Source of the DNA: Prasinococcaceae sp. CCMP 1430
Lineage: Eukaryota; Prasinodermophyta; Palmophyllophyceae; Prasinococcales; Prasinococcaceae
Length of the DNA: 64,000 bases
NCBI GenBank assembly: GCA_013416795.1
Contig: RQSC01000033.1
Span: 284,109 to 348,108, forward strand
Direction: 5' to 3'
Shown in pieces: positions 1-9,963 of the stretch (within the stretch, counting starts at the first letter, position 1; every line of letters starts with the position of its first letter). The notes under the pieces are model-generated. The model had not been told where the DNA came from, made no database searches, and saw only the letters and a list, made by a program, of their open reading frames with translations. The translations under genes were made by a program, and so were the position numbers.

Positions 1-202
1 GCCGCGCGCGCAGTGGCGCCGCCGCCGCCCCGCGCTGCCGCGGGCGCCGACGGTCGGAGAGGCCGCCTTTTGCGGCGCCCGAGGATTGGTCGCGCGCGAG
101 GGCGCGCGGGCCCGTCGGGGGAGGGGATTTTTAGAGATGATTGCGGAGGGAGCGCCCGGCGCGCGCCAGCGGTGTCATCGCCAGCGTACCGCGCGCGTCG
201 AC

Positions 203-2354
203 ATGGCGCAGCGCCTGTTCACCATCTTCGTGATGACCATGGCCGCGCTGTTCTGCATGGCGTGCGCGGGCGTGTTCGCTCGCGTCGAGGCGGCCAAGCA
301 GAGGAAGGTTCGTATTCGCGCGCCAGAGCTGCGCGCAGCCGCGCGCGCATGCCACGGAGTGCGGACCGCGTGGGCGTGCGGGCCCGCTGACACTGGCCTC
401 CGCTTGCGCTCGCCCTGCGTGCGTAGGCTGTGCGCGCGGGCACGAATGCGTTCGGTCCGAACCCAGGACCGCGCGGTCGGATGCCGAGGGCAGGGTCCGC
501 ATTTACCGATGCGCAGAAGAGGGTGTACCGTGAGGAGGCGCGCGCGATGTTTTACCACGCGTACGATTCGTACATCCAGCACGCGTTTCCCGCGGACGAC
601 CTCGCGCCGTTGAGCTGCTCTGGCATCAAGTGGACCGGCGGGGTCGCGGCGACGCTCATCGACTCGCTGGACATGCTGCTCATCCTAGGGAACGCGACGG
701 AATTCGAGCGCGCTGTCGGCTGGCTCTCGACGGAGCTCACGTTTGACGTGGACGTGCGCGTCAACGTGTTCGAGACCAACATCCGCCTGCTCGGCGGCCT
801 GCTCGGGGCGCACCAGCTCATCCTGCTCAGCCACGAGCGCAACGGTGGTCTTCCGGGGATGCCCGCGCTTGGGAAGACCCTGCTGTGCCCAAACTACGAC
901 GGGCAGCTGCTGGACCTGGCAGGCGATTTGGCGCGACGACTGCTGCCGGCGTTCACCAAGTCCAAGAGCTCGGTGCCCCTCGCATGGGTGAACCTCCGCA
1001 GTGGCGTCATGCGCCGGGATGTGCGGCACACGTGCACCGCGGGCGCGGGCACGCTGCTCCTGGAGTTCACGGCGCTCCAACGGCTAGGCGACTCCTCGGC
1101 GCCGTGGGAGGCCCTGGCGTCCTCCGCCGCGAGCGCGCTTTTCGAGCAGCGCTCGACCAACGGACTTGTCGGCAACACGCTGGACGCCGACTCGCAGGTA
1201 TGGATGAAGCGCGAAGCGAGCATCGGCGCAGGCGTCGACTCTTTCTTCGAGTACCTGCTCAAGAGCCACCTGCTGCATGGCAAGCAAAAGCATCTGGATG
1301 AGTTCGCGTCGCTGTACGTGTCGTCTCTGCAACACATGCGCTTCCCGCGCCTGGGGCGCTGGCTGTACGATGTGGACATCGACAAGCCCAGCACGGCGAG
1401 GGCGTACATCAGCTCCCTCGGCGCTTTCTTCCCGGGCATGCAGGCGCTGATGGGCGACACGCGCGACGGCGCCCTGCTGCATGCGGAGTACGGCTCGGCC
1501 TTTCGCGAATTCGGATTCCTGCCCGAGCTGTTCACCCCATCAGGCCACCAGGTGCGCACGCCTCTTTCGCGGGTTATCAGCCGCTATCCCTTTGCGTGCT
1601 GCGTCCACCCATGCGCCCTTGTCGCTGACGTGGGGCGTCGACGCTGACATGTACGCTGCGCGCGCGCATCGTCCTCCCGAAACCTCAACAGGTGCACCCC
1701 AGTCAAAAGAGCTATCCGCTTCGGCCGGAGCACGCCGAGAGCGCCTTTCTGCTCCACCGCGCCACCGGCGACGACCGTTTCCTGCGCGAGGCGGCGGGGG
1801 TGCTGGAAGCACTCCGCGGCACGCGGACGTCGTGCGGGTACGCCGCCGTCAAAGACGTCAAGACCAAGGTGCTGGAGGACAGGATGGAGTCGTTCTTCCT
1901 GTCGGAGACGGTCAAGTACCTGTACCTGGCCTTCGACGAGGAGGTGGACGTGCTGGAGCGCTACGTGCTGACGACCGAGGGGCACCTCTTCCCGCTGAAC
2001 GCCACGCTCCGCGCACGTCCGTCGGGCTCGAGCTGGAGCGAGCGCACCGAGGACCAGGAGTCGCACGAGACGGCGATGGCGCTGGGTGTCTCGCCGGAGT
2101 GTGCCGCCAACCTGCCGCCTCTGGGCGGGAGCGCTAGCGGCGATGGCGCGGACAAGGCCGACGAGGCCGTGCGCACGCTGGCGCGCGGCCGGCGCTGCGC
2201 GGCCTTCATGGTGGTCAACGAGCGGCGCGACGCTGCGACCGTCGCGAGCGTCGAATCAGCGCCGTCGTGGGAGCCCCCGCACCAGCAATTCTTTGGCGCG
2301 GGGCACGGCAGCTTGGCCTCGTTGGCCTCGACGCGCGCGGACGGCGAGCTATAG
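203..2354 (+). CDS. EDEM-like alpha-mannosidase (glycoside hydrolase family 47)
   Basis: Predicted ER-lumenal GH47 protein of the EDEM/Htm1 class, which trims mannose from misfolded glycoproteins and marks them for ER-associated degradation. Three exons are inferred (203-307, 517-1551, 1692-2354), joined in phase 0 and giving about 600 aa, close to EDEM2. Residues 1-25 form a hydrophobic signal sequence (MAQRLFTIFVMTMAALFCMA). Family landmarks seen: MFYHAYDSYIQHAFPADDL with LSCSG at the domain start, VFETNIRLLGGLL (Glu about 121), GVDSFFEYLLKSHLL, the catalytic YPLRPE (Glu about 393) and the closing TTEGHLFPLN with the Thr that binds Ca2+ in this family. In-frame ATGs also occur at 137 and, less likely, 86; 203 is preferred because it opens the signal peptide. 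The last 100 residues are less conserved, with no KDEL-type signal. A processing mannosidase is possible, but the EDEM-style FETNIR and FFPGMQALMGD segments favour EDEM. Confidence 0.88.
308..516 (+). other. Intron 1 of the EDEM-like gene
   Basis: Donor AAG|GTTCGT and acceptor GCGCAG|AAG. Removing it joins the signal-peptide exon in frame to the GH47 domain (…AAKQRK|KRVYREEARAMFYH). Confidence 0.75.
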
Positions 2355-3294
2355 CGGGCAGCGGCACCATCCCCACTGTGCCATACACAGCCAGCGGCGC
2401 AGCTGTCAGCCGCTGCCGTGCACCACTGTAAACTTCATGTACACTAGCGATTTCCCACGCCCAGCCGTCCACCCAGCGATTCGATTCGAGCGCCCAGGCG
2501 GATGGCACTCTGGCAGGCGGGCGGTGCACCTGCCGCCTCGTGGCCCGCCGCAGCTTCTCGCTGGCCCTCGGCTCAATTCTCCCCCAGGCTGGGCAGCCGC
2601 GGCTGCGCGCCGCCCCGGGGAGAGGATGCGCACGCTCCCACCCCTGCGGCCCTCGCCTCGGGCGTCGCCATCCCCTGCGCACGACGAGCGCTGCGCATAT
2701 GCTTCACGAGCCTCCTGCCCGCCATCCCCCGGCCGCTCAATTTGGCGTGAATTGATGACGTGGCGCGACGCCCGGTCGACCCCTTCGTCAAAAGGCATGC
2801 CAAGTTTGCTCACCGACACACGTGCTGGGGTCAAACAGACCACCAAGGCCCGGCAGCGCGGCGTATCACGCCACATTGGTCCCATCAAAACGTCGTCCGT
2901 TTGACGCCTGGTCACCTCGCATTGCGCAGGTCAGAGCGCTTCCCAACCGACGCCTCGTCAAAACGCATGCGCCCCGCAACGGAGGGCGCGCGCTTCCTCC
3001 CGCGGGGGGGGGCGCGCCGCCCCGGAAGGATCGAAACCCAAACCCGAGCACGCGGAGGACCGACTCGGTGCACTGCTGGATCCACGGAATGTGCCGTCCT
3101 GATGCTGCGTGAGTGTAAACCCTACAAAAAATAATTGCAGGCGGCTGCAGCTTCTGCTTTTCCGTTTTTTTTGCGCCGCGTGCGGCGTCGTGCGGTGCGG
3201 GCTTCCAGCCTCGCAGCGGGGGCGAGGGGGGAGGGGGGCGCGCACGGGGCAGAGCGCGCGCGCGCGCGAGCTCTGGCGGCGCCCCTCTGACTCG
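2355..3294. promoter_or_regulatory. Spacer between the EDEM-like gene and the PP2C gene
   Basis: No credible coding region. A TGTAA motif about 70 nt after the mannosidase stop could be a polyadenylation signal. The near-repeats TCGTCAAAAGGCATGC and TCGTCAAAACGCATGC occur near 2788 and 2957. A telo-box-like TAAACCCTA lies at 3116-3124, and a GC-dinucleotide run around 3256-3268 stands just upstream of the PP2C start. Confidence 0.5.
3116..3124. promoter_or_regulatory. Telo-box-like motif TAAACCCTA
   Basis: TAAACCCTA lies about 170 bp upstream of the inferred PP2C start. AAACCCTA is the plant telomere unit and the core of the plant telo-box promoter element. The role here is inference. Confidence 0.4.
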
Positions 3295-5118
3295 ATGCTC
3301 GCGATGGAGGCGTTCGACGCCACGTGCGGGCCGCTGTGCGGGCGCTGCGGCGAGGGCGGCGAGGGCGGAGAGGACGACGGAGCTGACGATGCGATCGATC
3401 CCGATTCCTCGTGCGGCATCATGTACGTGTGCCCCGCCTGCCTCGCTTTGCGGCGGCGCGACGCGTGGTGCGCTCGTCAGGGCGGCAGGGGATGCGCGGC
3501 AGGGCGTCGCCGCCGCCGCCAAAGCGGTACGCCTCGGAGCATGGTCGCCAACGGCGGCTCGAGCAGCGGCCGCAGCGGCTACAGTGGCAGCAGGAGCCGC
3601 TCCAGTCGCAGGCGTCGCTCCCGAGCGAGCTCGAGCGCGCGTGCCGCTTCATGGCGCGCCGGCAATCGGCACCGCCGCGCATGACAAAGCCGGCCGCCCC
3701 GCGCGCAGGCGCTGCGTGTGACCAGGGGCGCCGGGCCGCAAACGAGGACGCCGTGGCGCTCGTCCCGGGCGTCTTCTGCGTGCGCTCGTCGCAGACGTCC
3801 TCGGTGGACGGCATGACGGTGCGTCGCCGCGTTGCCGCGCGCGCTGTCAACAGCCCCGCAGCGACGACGCGCCCCTTTGGCCGCGGCGCGCGGCCCGCGC
3901 TGCTGGCCGCGGACGCCCNCGGACCCGCGGGCGCTTCCGCCGGCGCGGCAAGCGCGGGGGGGGGGGGATGCTGGTGTGAGTGTTTGCGGGGGGAGGGGGG
4001 GGGAGGGGGCCGGTTCTTTCTCACCAGAATCCAAATTGTGATCGCGGGAAGTTTCCCCGGTCGAGGAGGAACTCGAGGAGGAACGCGAGGAGGAACTCGA
4101 GGAGGAACTCGAGGTGGGAAAAATGAGTGCGATAGCCTGACGCGAGCCGCGGCGTGCACCCCGCGCGCATGTTGTGCAGGACGGCGACTCGGGGTCGGAC
4201 GGCGGCGACCATGCGCACGACCCGCCCGCGTTTACGCTCGGGAACGGCCAACCGGAGGACGAGGGCGAGCCGGGCGGCGTGAGCACGGCCGCCTGGCTCG
4301 GCGAGACTGCGTACCACATGTACGCGGTCTTTGACGGCCACGGCGGCAAGTCCATCTCCAAGCACTGCTCGCAAAACATGCACAAGTTCCTCGCTGAGGA
4401 GGCGCGCAACATGCCCGAGGTGAAGGCAGGCGGGAAGATGAGCGCGTGGGCGGGCGACCTCTTCAAGCGCACGTTTCACAAGTGCGACAGCACGGCCGCC
4501 GAGGCCGTCGGCCAGAGCCAGGCGCAGGGCAGCGGGTCCACCGCGGTGGTTGCGCTCGTGGGCGGCGGCCACGTCGCCGTGGCCAACTGCGGCGACTCGC
4601 GCGCTGTGCTCAGCAGGGGCGGCCGCGCCGTGCCGCTCAGCTTCGATCACAAGCCGGAGCGACCCGACGAGATGCAGCGGGTGGAGAGCCTGGGGGGGCA
4701 GGTGGTGTTCTGGAACGGGTACCGCGTGCTGGGCGTCCTCGCCATGAGCCGCGCGATCGGCGATCATTGCCTGCGGCCGTTTGTCATCCCCGACCCGGAG
4801 GTGCGCACCGTCGAGGTTGGCGCGGACGACGACTTCCTCATCCTCGCGAGCGATGGGCTCTGGGACGCGCTGAGCAACGAAGACGCCTGCAATGCCGCCG
4901 CGCGCGCGCTGGCGCGGTGGAGGGAGGAGAGCGCACGCTGTGGCCAGCAGCGCGCGCGCGGTGGCCAGCAGCGCGCTCGAAAGACAGGCGAGCAGCTGGC
5001 CGCCGACGTGCTGGTGCGCCTGGCGATCGCGCGAGGCTCGGCCGACAACGTGAGCGCCGTGGTCGTCGACCTGAAGGCCCACAGGCCCAGCACCAGTGCC
5101 TCATCCTGCGCGCACTGA
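3295..5118 (+). CDS. PP2C-family Ser/Thr protein phosphatase, plant-like
   Basis: Metal-dependent protein phosphatase. The best model has three exons (3295-3422, 3503-3818, 4180-5118), 460 aa. The two 3' exons are well supported; the first junction (AT|GTACGT to CGGCAG|G) is inferred because it restores frame. If rejected, translation could begin at 3651. The catalytic domain starts at CDQGRRAANEDA and shows all metal-binding motifs: NEDA, VFDGHGG, ASDGLWD and the terminal GSADNVSAVVVD. The stretch WNGYRVLGVLAMSRAIGD and RPFVIPDPEV resembles clade A plant PP2Cs (ABI1/HAB1) and has a Trp at the position used there as the receptor-contact lock. A small duplication (CGQQRARGGQQRAR) lies late in the domain. 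The N-terminus is acidic and Cys-rich, then Gln/Arg-rich. Intron 2 carries the unresolved base at 3919. Confidence 0.85.
4062..4115. repeat. 12-bp minisatellite inside a PP2C intron
   Basis: About 4.5 copies of a CGAGGAGGAACT-type 12-mer with few substitutions, inside the 361-bp second intron of the PP2C gene. A 353-residue antisense reading frame across it is a composition artefact. Confidence 0.85.
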
Positions 5119-5583
5119 GCGGTCGCGCGCACCCCGGCGGGCCTCACAAGAGGGATGGAGTGGCGGCGGCTTCGGCGACAGAAACACGCTGAATGACCAG
5201 CCACGCCCCTTTTGTTCATTTTTCTTTTTTGTGCATGCGGACGGAAGCACTGGCGGCATGTCATGTGAACTACGCACCATCAGCCGGCCGGAAGGAAGGG
5301 CTGCTGATACTGTACCAAAGTATGATACTAAGCGATGCGGCGCACGCGGAATGGGGCGCGTGGGGAAGCTTGACGGAGCGAGTCAGCACCCAACCGCCTC
5401 CGCGCGCACCGATAATGTACAGCTTGTCAAAATGGCAGCACGGCTGCACGCACGAAGCCGCGCCGCAACTGCGCTGCTATCCCGCGCCAGCGGCGCCGGA
5501 GGTGCGGAGCCTTCGCTTGTGTCTGTCGAATTCGTTGTTTACCGATACAGTACAGTCGCAGCGCATGCCACGGGGTGAGGGCA
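5119..5583. other. Convergent 3' spacer, PP2C and SMB-protein genes
   Basis: Tail-to-tail spacer. It holds a T-rich tract near 5210-5236 and no conserved reading frame; 3' UTRs of both neighbours are expected here. Confidence 0.5.
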
Positions 5584-6663
5584 TCAACCCCCCGCCTTCT
5601 TGAACTGCGGACTGTTGGGGTCGCACACGCTCCCCTCGAAGTTGCTGCAGCAATCGCCATTCTTCACGCAGTTGACGTCGCAGAAGCACGTGTCCTCCTC
5701 GTCACTCGGGAGTTTGACCTTGACGCCCTTGCCGCACGTCGCTGGCGAGCACTTGCCTGCAGTCGCGTCGAGCTCATCGCCCTCGCCCTCCTCCTCTTTC
5801 AACGCCGCGATGTAGTCGTATTCGCCGTCGCCCATCATCTGCAAAGCGCTCGCCGCTGGCACCGCGGGTATAGGCCCCGGGCTGGCGCCGTCGTCTGGCG
5901 TGCCGACCATGATGTCCTCGCAGCCTGCGCCGCATACGTTGCATGACTCGGGGCAGCAGTCGGAGAACACGAAGCAGAGCTTGTCGCAGAAGCAGACGGG
6001 GCCGGCCTCCGGGAAATCGTAGGCGAGCACGCCCGCTTCGCAATGCTCGGGAAAGCAGCTCGGCCACTCCGAGTAGGGCAGATAAAAGTATTCAAACTCT
6101 GATGCGCCTTCAGCTCGAGCGAGCCGCGCCTGGCCTTCGCTGCCAGCTCGCCCAGACCGGTCGGCGAACCCGGCATTCCCGCGGCCTGCAGCTGCAGGCG
6201 GCGCGGGCGCGAGCAGCAGTATGAGAAGCAGCGCGCCGGCGCTCGCCGCCGCCGCGGCAGCGCTGAGCGTAGACAACGATAGTGTGCTGTCTTTGCGGCG
6301 ACCTCGCCCGCGCCGTCGCCGGGGTGGCGTGCCGTGCGGTGCAGACGCCACTGTGTTGCCTCCCTTGCTGCCGCCTGCGGCACTAACCGCGTTTCTCTGC
6401 CGCGATGTCTTCGCTGCTTCCGCCGCACGGCCCTTGATCACACAGGCCGCGGTCGCCGCTCCCTTCCTCCTCCCCCTTCCGCTGGCGCGCCCACCGAAGA
6501 ATATACTCGCAGCAGCAGGCACACACTCCCCTCCTTTTTGGCACGCCGTTGCGCAACAGCAGTGGCCGCCGTAGCAACGACGGCAGCAGCACCCCGCGGC
6601 GGCCGCGGATCTGCTCGCAGCCGCCGCCGCTCGCGCGCCGCCGCCGCCGCCAGCCCCCGCCAT
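5584..6663 (-). CDS. Membrane or secreted protein with two somatomedin-B-like domains
   Basis: Single uninterrupted frame of 359 aa beginning at the only in-frame ATG. A hydrophobic segment (ALLLILLLAPAPPAAA) at about residues 140-160 would act as a signal anchor, leaving the C-terminal half outside the cytoplasm. Two Cys-rich modules follow. The first runs from CFPEHC to CFCDKLC, DCC and CNVC. The second, near the C-terminus, runs from KCSPATC to CFCDVNC, GDCC and SVC. Both match the eight-Cys somatomedin B pattern, notably the CxCDxxC and DCC elements. An acidic linker (KEEEGEGDELD) separates them. SMB domains mediate extracellular protein binding. The first ~130 residues are Ala/Arg/Cys-rich low complexity and could be mis-modelled; an unseen upstream exon is possible. 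Specific function unknown. Confidence 0.72.
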   Translation of the reverse strand: MAGAGGGGGARAAAAASRSAAAAGCCCRRCYGGHCCCATACQKGGECVPAAASIFFGGRASGRGRRKGAATAACVIKGRAAEAAKTSRQRNAVSAAGGSKGGNTVASAPHGTPPRRRRGRGRRKDSTLSLSTLSAAAAAASAGALLLILLLAPAPPAAAGRGNAGFADRSGRAGSEGQARLARAEGASEFEYFYLPYSEWPSCFPEHCEAGVLAYDFPEAGPVCFCDKLCFVFSDCCPESCNVCGAGCEDIMVGTPDDGASPGPIPAVPAASALQMMGDGEYDYIAALKEEEGEGDELDATAGKCSPATCGKGVKVKLPSDEEDTCFCDVNCVKNGDCCSNFEGSVCDPNSPQFKKAGG

Positions 6664-7161
6664 ACCTCGCCGTCAAGGTCATGCCGCTGCCGAGCGCAGC
6701 GCGCAGCGCCGCCCGTGGCCGCTGTGGCGCCCCAGCGCACGCACCGCGTCAGCAGCCACCCGCCGCCCTTGCCCCCCACCCCCCATCCCTCCGCTCGGGG
6801 GCGGCCGCAGGCCGAGCACCACCGCCACAGAGCGACATCCTAACAGCACGTGGCCGCGCGCGTGCCTCGCAACGTTGCACAAAAAAGTCGGCAGGTGGAC
6901 AATTCCGAGTCGATTTTCCCACCGAACAGGTGGCCCCCCGCCCAAAGGGGACGGGGATGTTAGAAACGCATCGATGAAAACGCCGCCTCTCAGCACGCTC
7001 TCCCCGCCTCCTTCGGTGCCGCGGGCCCGCGGCGCCCTCGGCGCTGAAAGGTTGACTGATTCGAGCGCTGCTGGCGCGGCTGGCGCGGCTGGGACCCGAA
7101 TCTCGACGCGATGAGTGCGCGCAGCCGCTCTGCTCGGCGCTCGTGCGGTCGTGCGTGTCGA

Positions 7162-7162
<1 letters not shown>

Positions 7163-7220
<58 letters not shown>

Positions 7221-7260
7221 TGTGTGTGTGTGTGTCGTGCGTGTGTGTGTGTGAGTGAGT
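7163..7260. repeat. (CA)27 abutting (GT)n dinucleotide block
   Basis: Twenty-seven CA units (7163-7216) run directly into a GT tract (7218-7235 and on), so the two halves are complementary and could fold into a hairpin. Translated frames of poly-Thr/His or poly-Cys/Val here are artefacts. Confidence 0.95.
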
Positions 7261-7522
7261 GTGTGTGCGTGTGCGTCACTGTCACACCGCGTCCGTGCTG
7301 GTGTGTGCACACGCGTGTCGCGGGGTGCTCAGCAACGCCGCCGCGCGTCGTGGCCGTCACGGCGTCGGTGCCAACCGACACACGCAGCGCATGCGTCACA
7401 CATGGACATGGCCATTTGACACGCCCAGCGGATCTGATTCTGTGCATGCGCGTCCGCGTTGGAACTTCCGAGGTCCATCAATGCTAACCACACGCAGTCT
7501 TCTGTGCAAAATCATGAACCCG

Positions 7523-7533
7523 AAACCCTAAAC
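7523..7533. promoter_or_regulatory. Telo-box-like motif AAACCCTAAAC
   Basis: One and a half plant-type telomere units in the spacer 5' of the minus-strand SMB-domain gene. Confidence 0.4.
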
Positions 7534-7914
7534 ACATCTACGCACCGATGGGTTGGTCTAGGATCGACAAAAAGGGTCGATGCGTGGATGCTCTGAGCAG
7601 AGCAGGGGCAATTGAGCTTTAGTGGAGGGCCCAGGCGGTAGTATGCGGCACACCCGCTCTAGCTGACCCCTTCTATTGGCGTCGGCTGCTCGGCTTATGA
7701 ACGTACGAGGCCACTCCTCTCGCTCGCGGTCTCGTTCGCCATGTCGACTGTTGCTATCGCCGTTGAGACGGCGCGGTGCAGGAGCGTCCTGGAAGGGGCG
7801 ACCGTGCCAACGCACGCCTGCACCGCCGCTGGTGGTGCTATTGCTCGTGTGTGCGCGCGCATCATGCGATGCGCGCAGTGCATGGCTTCGTACGCCCGCC
7901 TCGATACGCGCGGG

Positions 7915-9963
7915 TCACGGCGACAGCGGCGCGCTCCAGGCGCGCGCCAGGCGGTGGACGCGCGGCCCGCCGGTCCCGGTCCCGTCTGGCACGTACACGT
8001 CGAAGCGCTGCTCGCCGAAGCCCTTCAGCGCGAAGGAGCCCGCGGTGTCAAATCCGCACGGCGCGTTTGGGCCCGCGGCCTCCTTGAACTCGGCGCTGAC
8101 GACCACGGGCGCGTCCAGCTTTCCTGCCACGGACTCGAGCCTCGCCGCTTTGTTCACCTCGCGCCCGATCACAGTGAAATCCATGCGGTCGCTCACGCCC
8201 ACGTTCCCGTACGTGCACACGCCGTAGTGGAGGGCCGAGCAAAATCGCATGAGCTTGCTTCTGTCGGTGCCTGCGGACTCGTTCCTCGCGTCCACCTCGG
8301 ACGCGATGTCCGCCAGTGCCACGAGCGCACGCCCGGCGGCGTCCGCAACCTTGTATGGACACGCGCCTTTTGCCAAGCGCGCGCATCGCAGCTCCTCAGA
8401 GCGCACCTGCTCATCCTCTACGATTTGGCTGCTGCTGCTGAAGTCATCCTCGTGCTGCGATCTTCGGCGAAGGGAGGCCGAGGATGTGGAAGATGGCGGT
8501 GCGACCGAACGACCGGGACTATTGCTGGCGCCACTGCGCGTCCCCGTACTTCTCCTGTCCACGTCACTGTCGGTCACGCCGCCGTCTTCGTCTCCACTCA
8601 CATCGTCGTCATCCTCGTCGATCCGAAACACGATGAGGGCGCCGTCGCCCATGAACTTGAGTATCTCGCCGCGAGCGGTCGGCGAGCGCACGTGACGGGC
8701 GATGATCTCGAAGAACTCGCCCAGCATGTCCATCACTCGGGTGGGCGAGTAGCGCACGGAGAGCGCCGTGAATGAACGCAGATCGCAGAAGCAGATGACA
8801 GCGCGGATGTCAATCGTCTTGCCAAGCTGTGTCATGGTGCCCGCCATGATCTTCCTGGCCGGTGTGCGCCCGACGTACGCCTCCATCAGGGCGTGCGCGC
8901 ATATGCGCTCGAGCTTGAACGCCAATGTGGAGCTCGTCAGGCGCAGGATGGAGGCGATGAATGCAAGGTCATCGTCGCTGAAGCCGTTCGTCCTCCGCGT
9001 GCCCAGCGCCAGCATGGCTGGCGTCTGGCTTCCGTACGGTGGGGGCAGGTCGAAGGGGCTCAACAGGTACTCCGTGCAGCCTGCCTCGTAGTAGTCTTTG
9101 AAGACGGGAAATTCCCACTCCTCGCCCGGCGCCGGTGGCACCAGACGCCTACGGAGTGGTTCGTGTGTCTCCGCCACGACCGACAGCGGCGAGCTCTTGC
9201 CGCCATTCTTCGCAGCCTCGCGCGGGTGGTAATTCTTCAGTTTGTGGCGGTCTGAGACGATGCGCATGAGATCGACCTTGCTGTACGCAACGCCGCTCTC
9301 GCGCATGCCCTCAATCTCGCCACTGTGCTCGTTTTCGCCAGGCCCGAAGACTCGCACGCTCTTGATCCAGTCGCTTCGATCTGAATCCGGGTCACGCTCT
9401 TTCATGAGCGGCTCCTCGTCGTCAGGCGAGTCCGCCAGCCCCCACTTCATGAAAATGGCGTGAATCACCGGATGGCGGATCGAGAACGCGGCGGCAGCAA
9501 GCGGCACGCGCAGGCCACAGGCGTTAAGCGCGCGCACCAGGCCGTCGAAAGAGGCGTCCAGCGGCTCCGCCCACACTTTGCGGTTGTCCGTTGCCCATTC
9601 GAAAATGCAGGCGAAGCGCGACACCTCGCATGGACACTCTCCGCTCTCAGAAGGGAGGAATCGCGGGCTGCGCTCGCGTGGCCGCCCCACTTCCCGTGAC
9701 TCGTCGCCAACGCCGCCGCTCACGCCGTTGGCGTCTTCAGCGCCCCGCCGGTGCGGTGGCACGAAGGGATGTGTTTGTGTTCGAACCTTGTCCGCGTCCG
9801 CGTCTGCACAGGTGGAGGAGGTGACACGAGGCGAGCGCGGGCCCGAAGCGGAGCCACCCGCGAGCTCGCGCTCGGCGGCTGCGAGCCTGCGCCGCAGCGC
9901 GGCGTTCTCCGCGTGTAGCCGCGCGAGCTCGCCCGCGGCAGCGCCCGCCCCCGCCAGCGCCAT
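7915..9963 (-). CDS. Class III adenylate/guanylate cyclase, bacterial-like architecture
   Basis: Nucleotide cyclase of 682 aa, one exon. After an N-terminal Ala/Glu coiled coil (residues 8-40) comes a sensor-like region (FEWATDNRKVW … YEAGCTEYLLSPF) of the kind placed before the cyclase in many proteobacterial enzymes, then the catalytic domain. Visible catalytic residues: the metal-binding Asp pair in CFCDLRSFT (D394) and KFMGDGAL (D440), the purine-selecting Lys in LKFMGDG (K436) and Thr in MDFTVIG (T597, the class IIIb signature in place of Asp), and the transition-state Asn/Arg in REVNKAAR (N604, R608). An acidic, Ser-rich insertion of about 100 residues separates the two catalytic halves. 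No membrane span is seen, so the enzyme is probably soluble. Start chosen at the first ATG before the coiled coil; a longer frame extends to 10209. Adenylate cyclase is favoured, from the Lys/Thr pair. Confidence 0.88.
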   Translation of the reverse strand: MALAGAGAAAGELARLHAENAALRRRLAAAERELAGGSASGPRSPRVTSSTCADADADKVRTQTHPFVPPHRRGAEDANGVSGGVGDESREVGRPRERSPRFLPSESGECPCEVSRFACIFEWATDNRKVWAEPLDASFDGLVRALNACGLRVPLAAAAFSIRHPVIHAIFMKWGLADSPDDEEPLMKERDPDSDRSDWIKSVRVFGPGENEHSGEIEGMRESGVAYSKVDLMRIVSDRHKLKNYHPREAAKNGGKSSPLSVVAETHEPLRRRLVPPAPGEEWEFPVFKDYYEAGCTEYLLSPFDLPPPYGSQTPAMLALGTRRTNGFSDDDLAFIASILRLTSSTLAFKLERICAHALMEAYVGRTPARKIMAGTMTQLGKTIDIRAVICFCDLRSFTALSVRYSPTRVMDMLGEFFEIIARHVRSPTARGEILKFMGDGALIVFRIDEDDDDVSGDEDGGVTDSDVDRRSTGTRSGASNSPGRSVAPPSSTSSASLRRRSQHEDDFSSSSQIVEDEQVRSEELRCARLAKGACPYKVADAAGRALVALADIASEVDARNESAGTDRSKLMRFCSALHYGVCTYGNVGVSDRMDFTVIGREVNKAARLESVAGKLDAPVVVSAEFKEAAGPNAPCGFDTAGSFALKGFGEQRFDVYVPDGTGTGGPRVHRLARAWSAPLSP

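Larger units (their letters stand above)
6664..7914. promoter_or_regulatory. Spacer upstream of the SMB-protein gene and downstream of the cyclase gene
   Basis: No credible gene seen. Contents: the presumed promoter of the minus-strand SMB gene, a dinucleotide block (7163-7260) and a telo-box AAACCCTAAAC at 7523-7533. A GGGTCGA/TCGACAAAAAGGGTCGA stretch lies at 7560-7580. Confidence 0.5.

Noticed and set aside
2086-2904. Open frames extending from the EDEM-like 3' end into the spacer
   Set aside because: Different frame from the mannosidase exon, Arg/Pro-rich, no homology.
4021-5082. 353-residue minus-strand open frame opposite PP2C
   Set aside because: Reads through the intronic minisatellite and antisense of conserved PP2C motifs.
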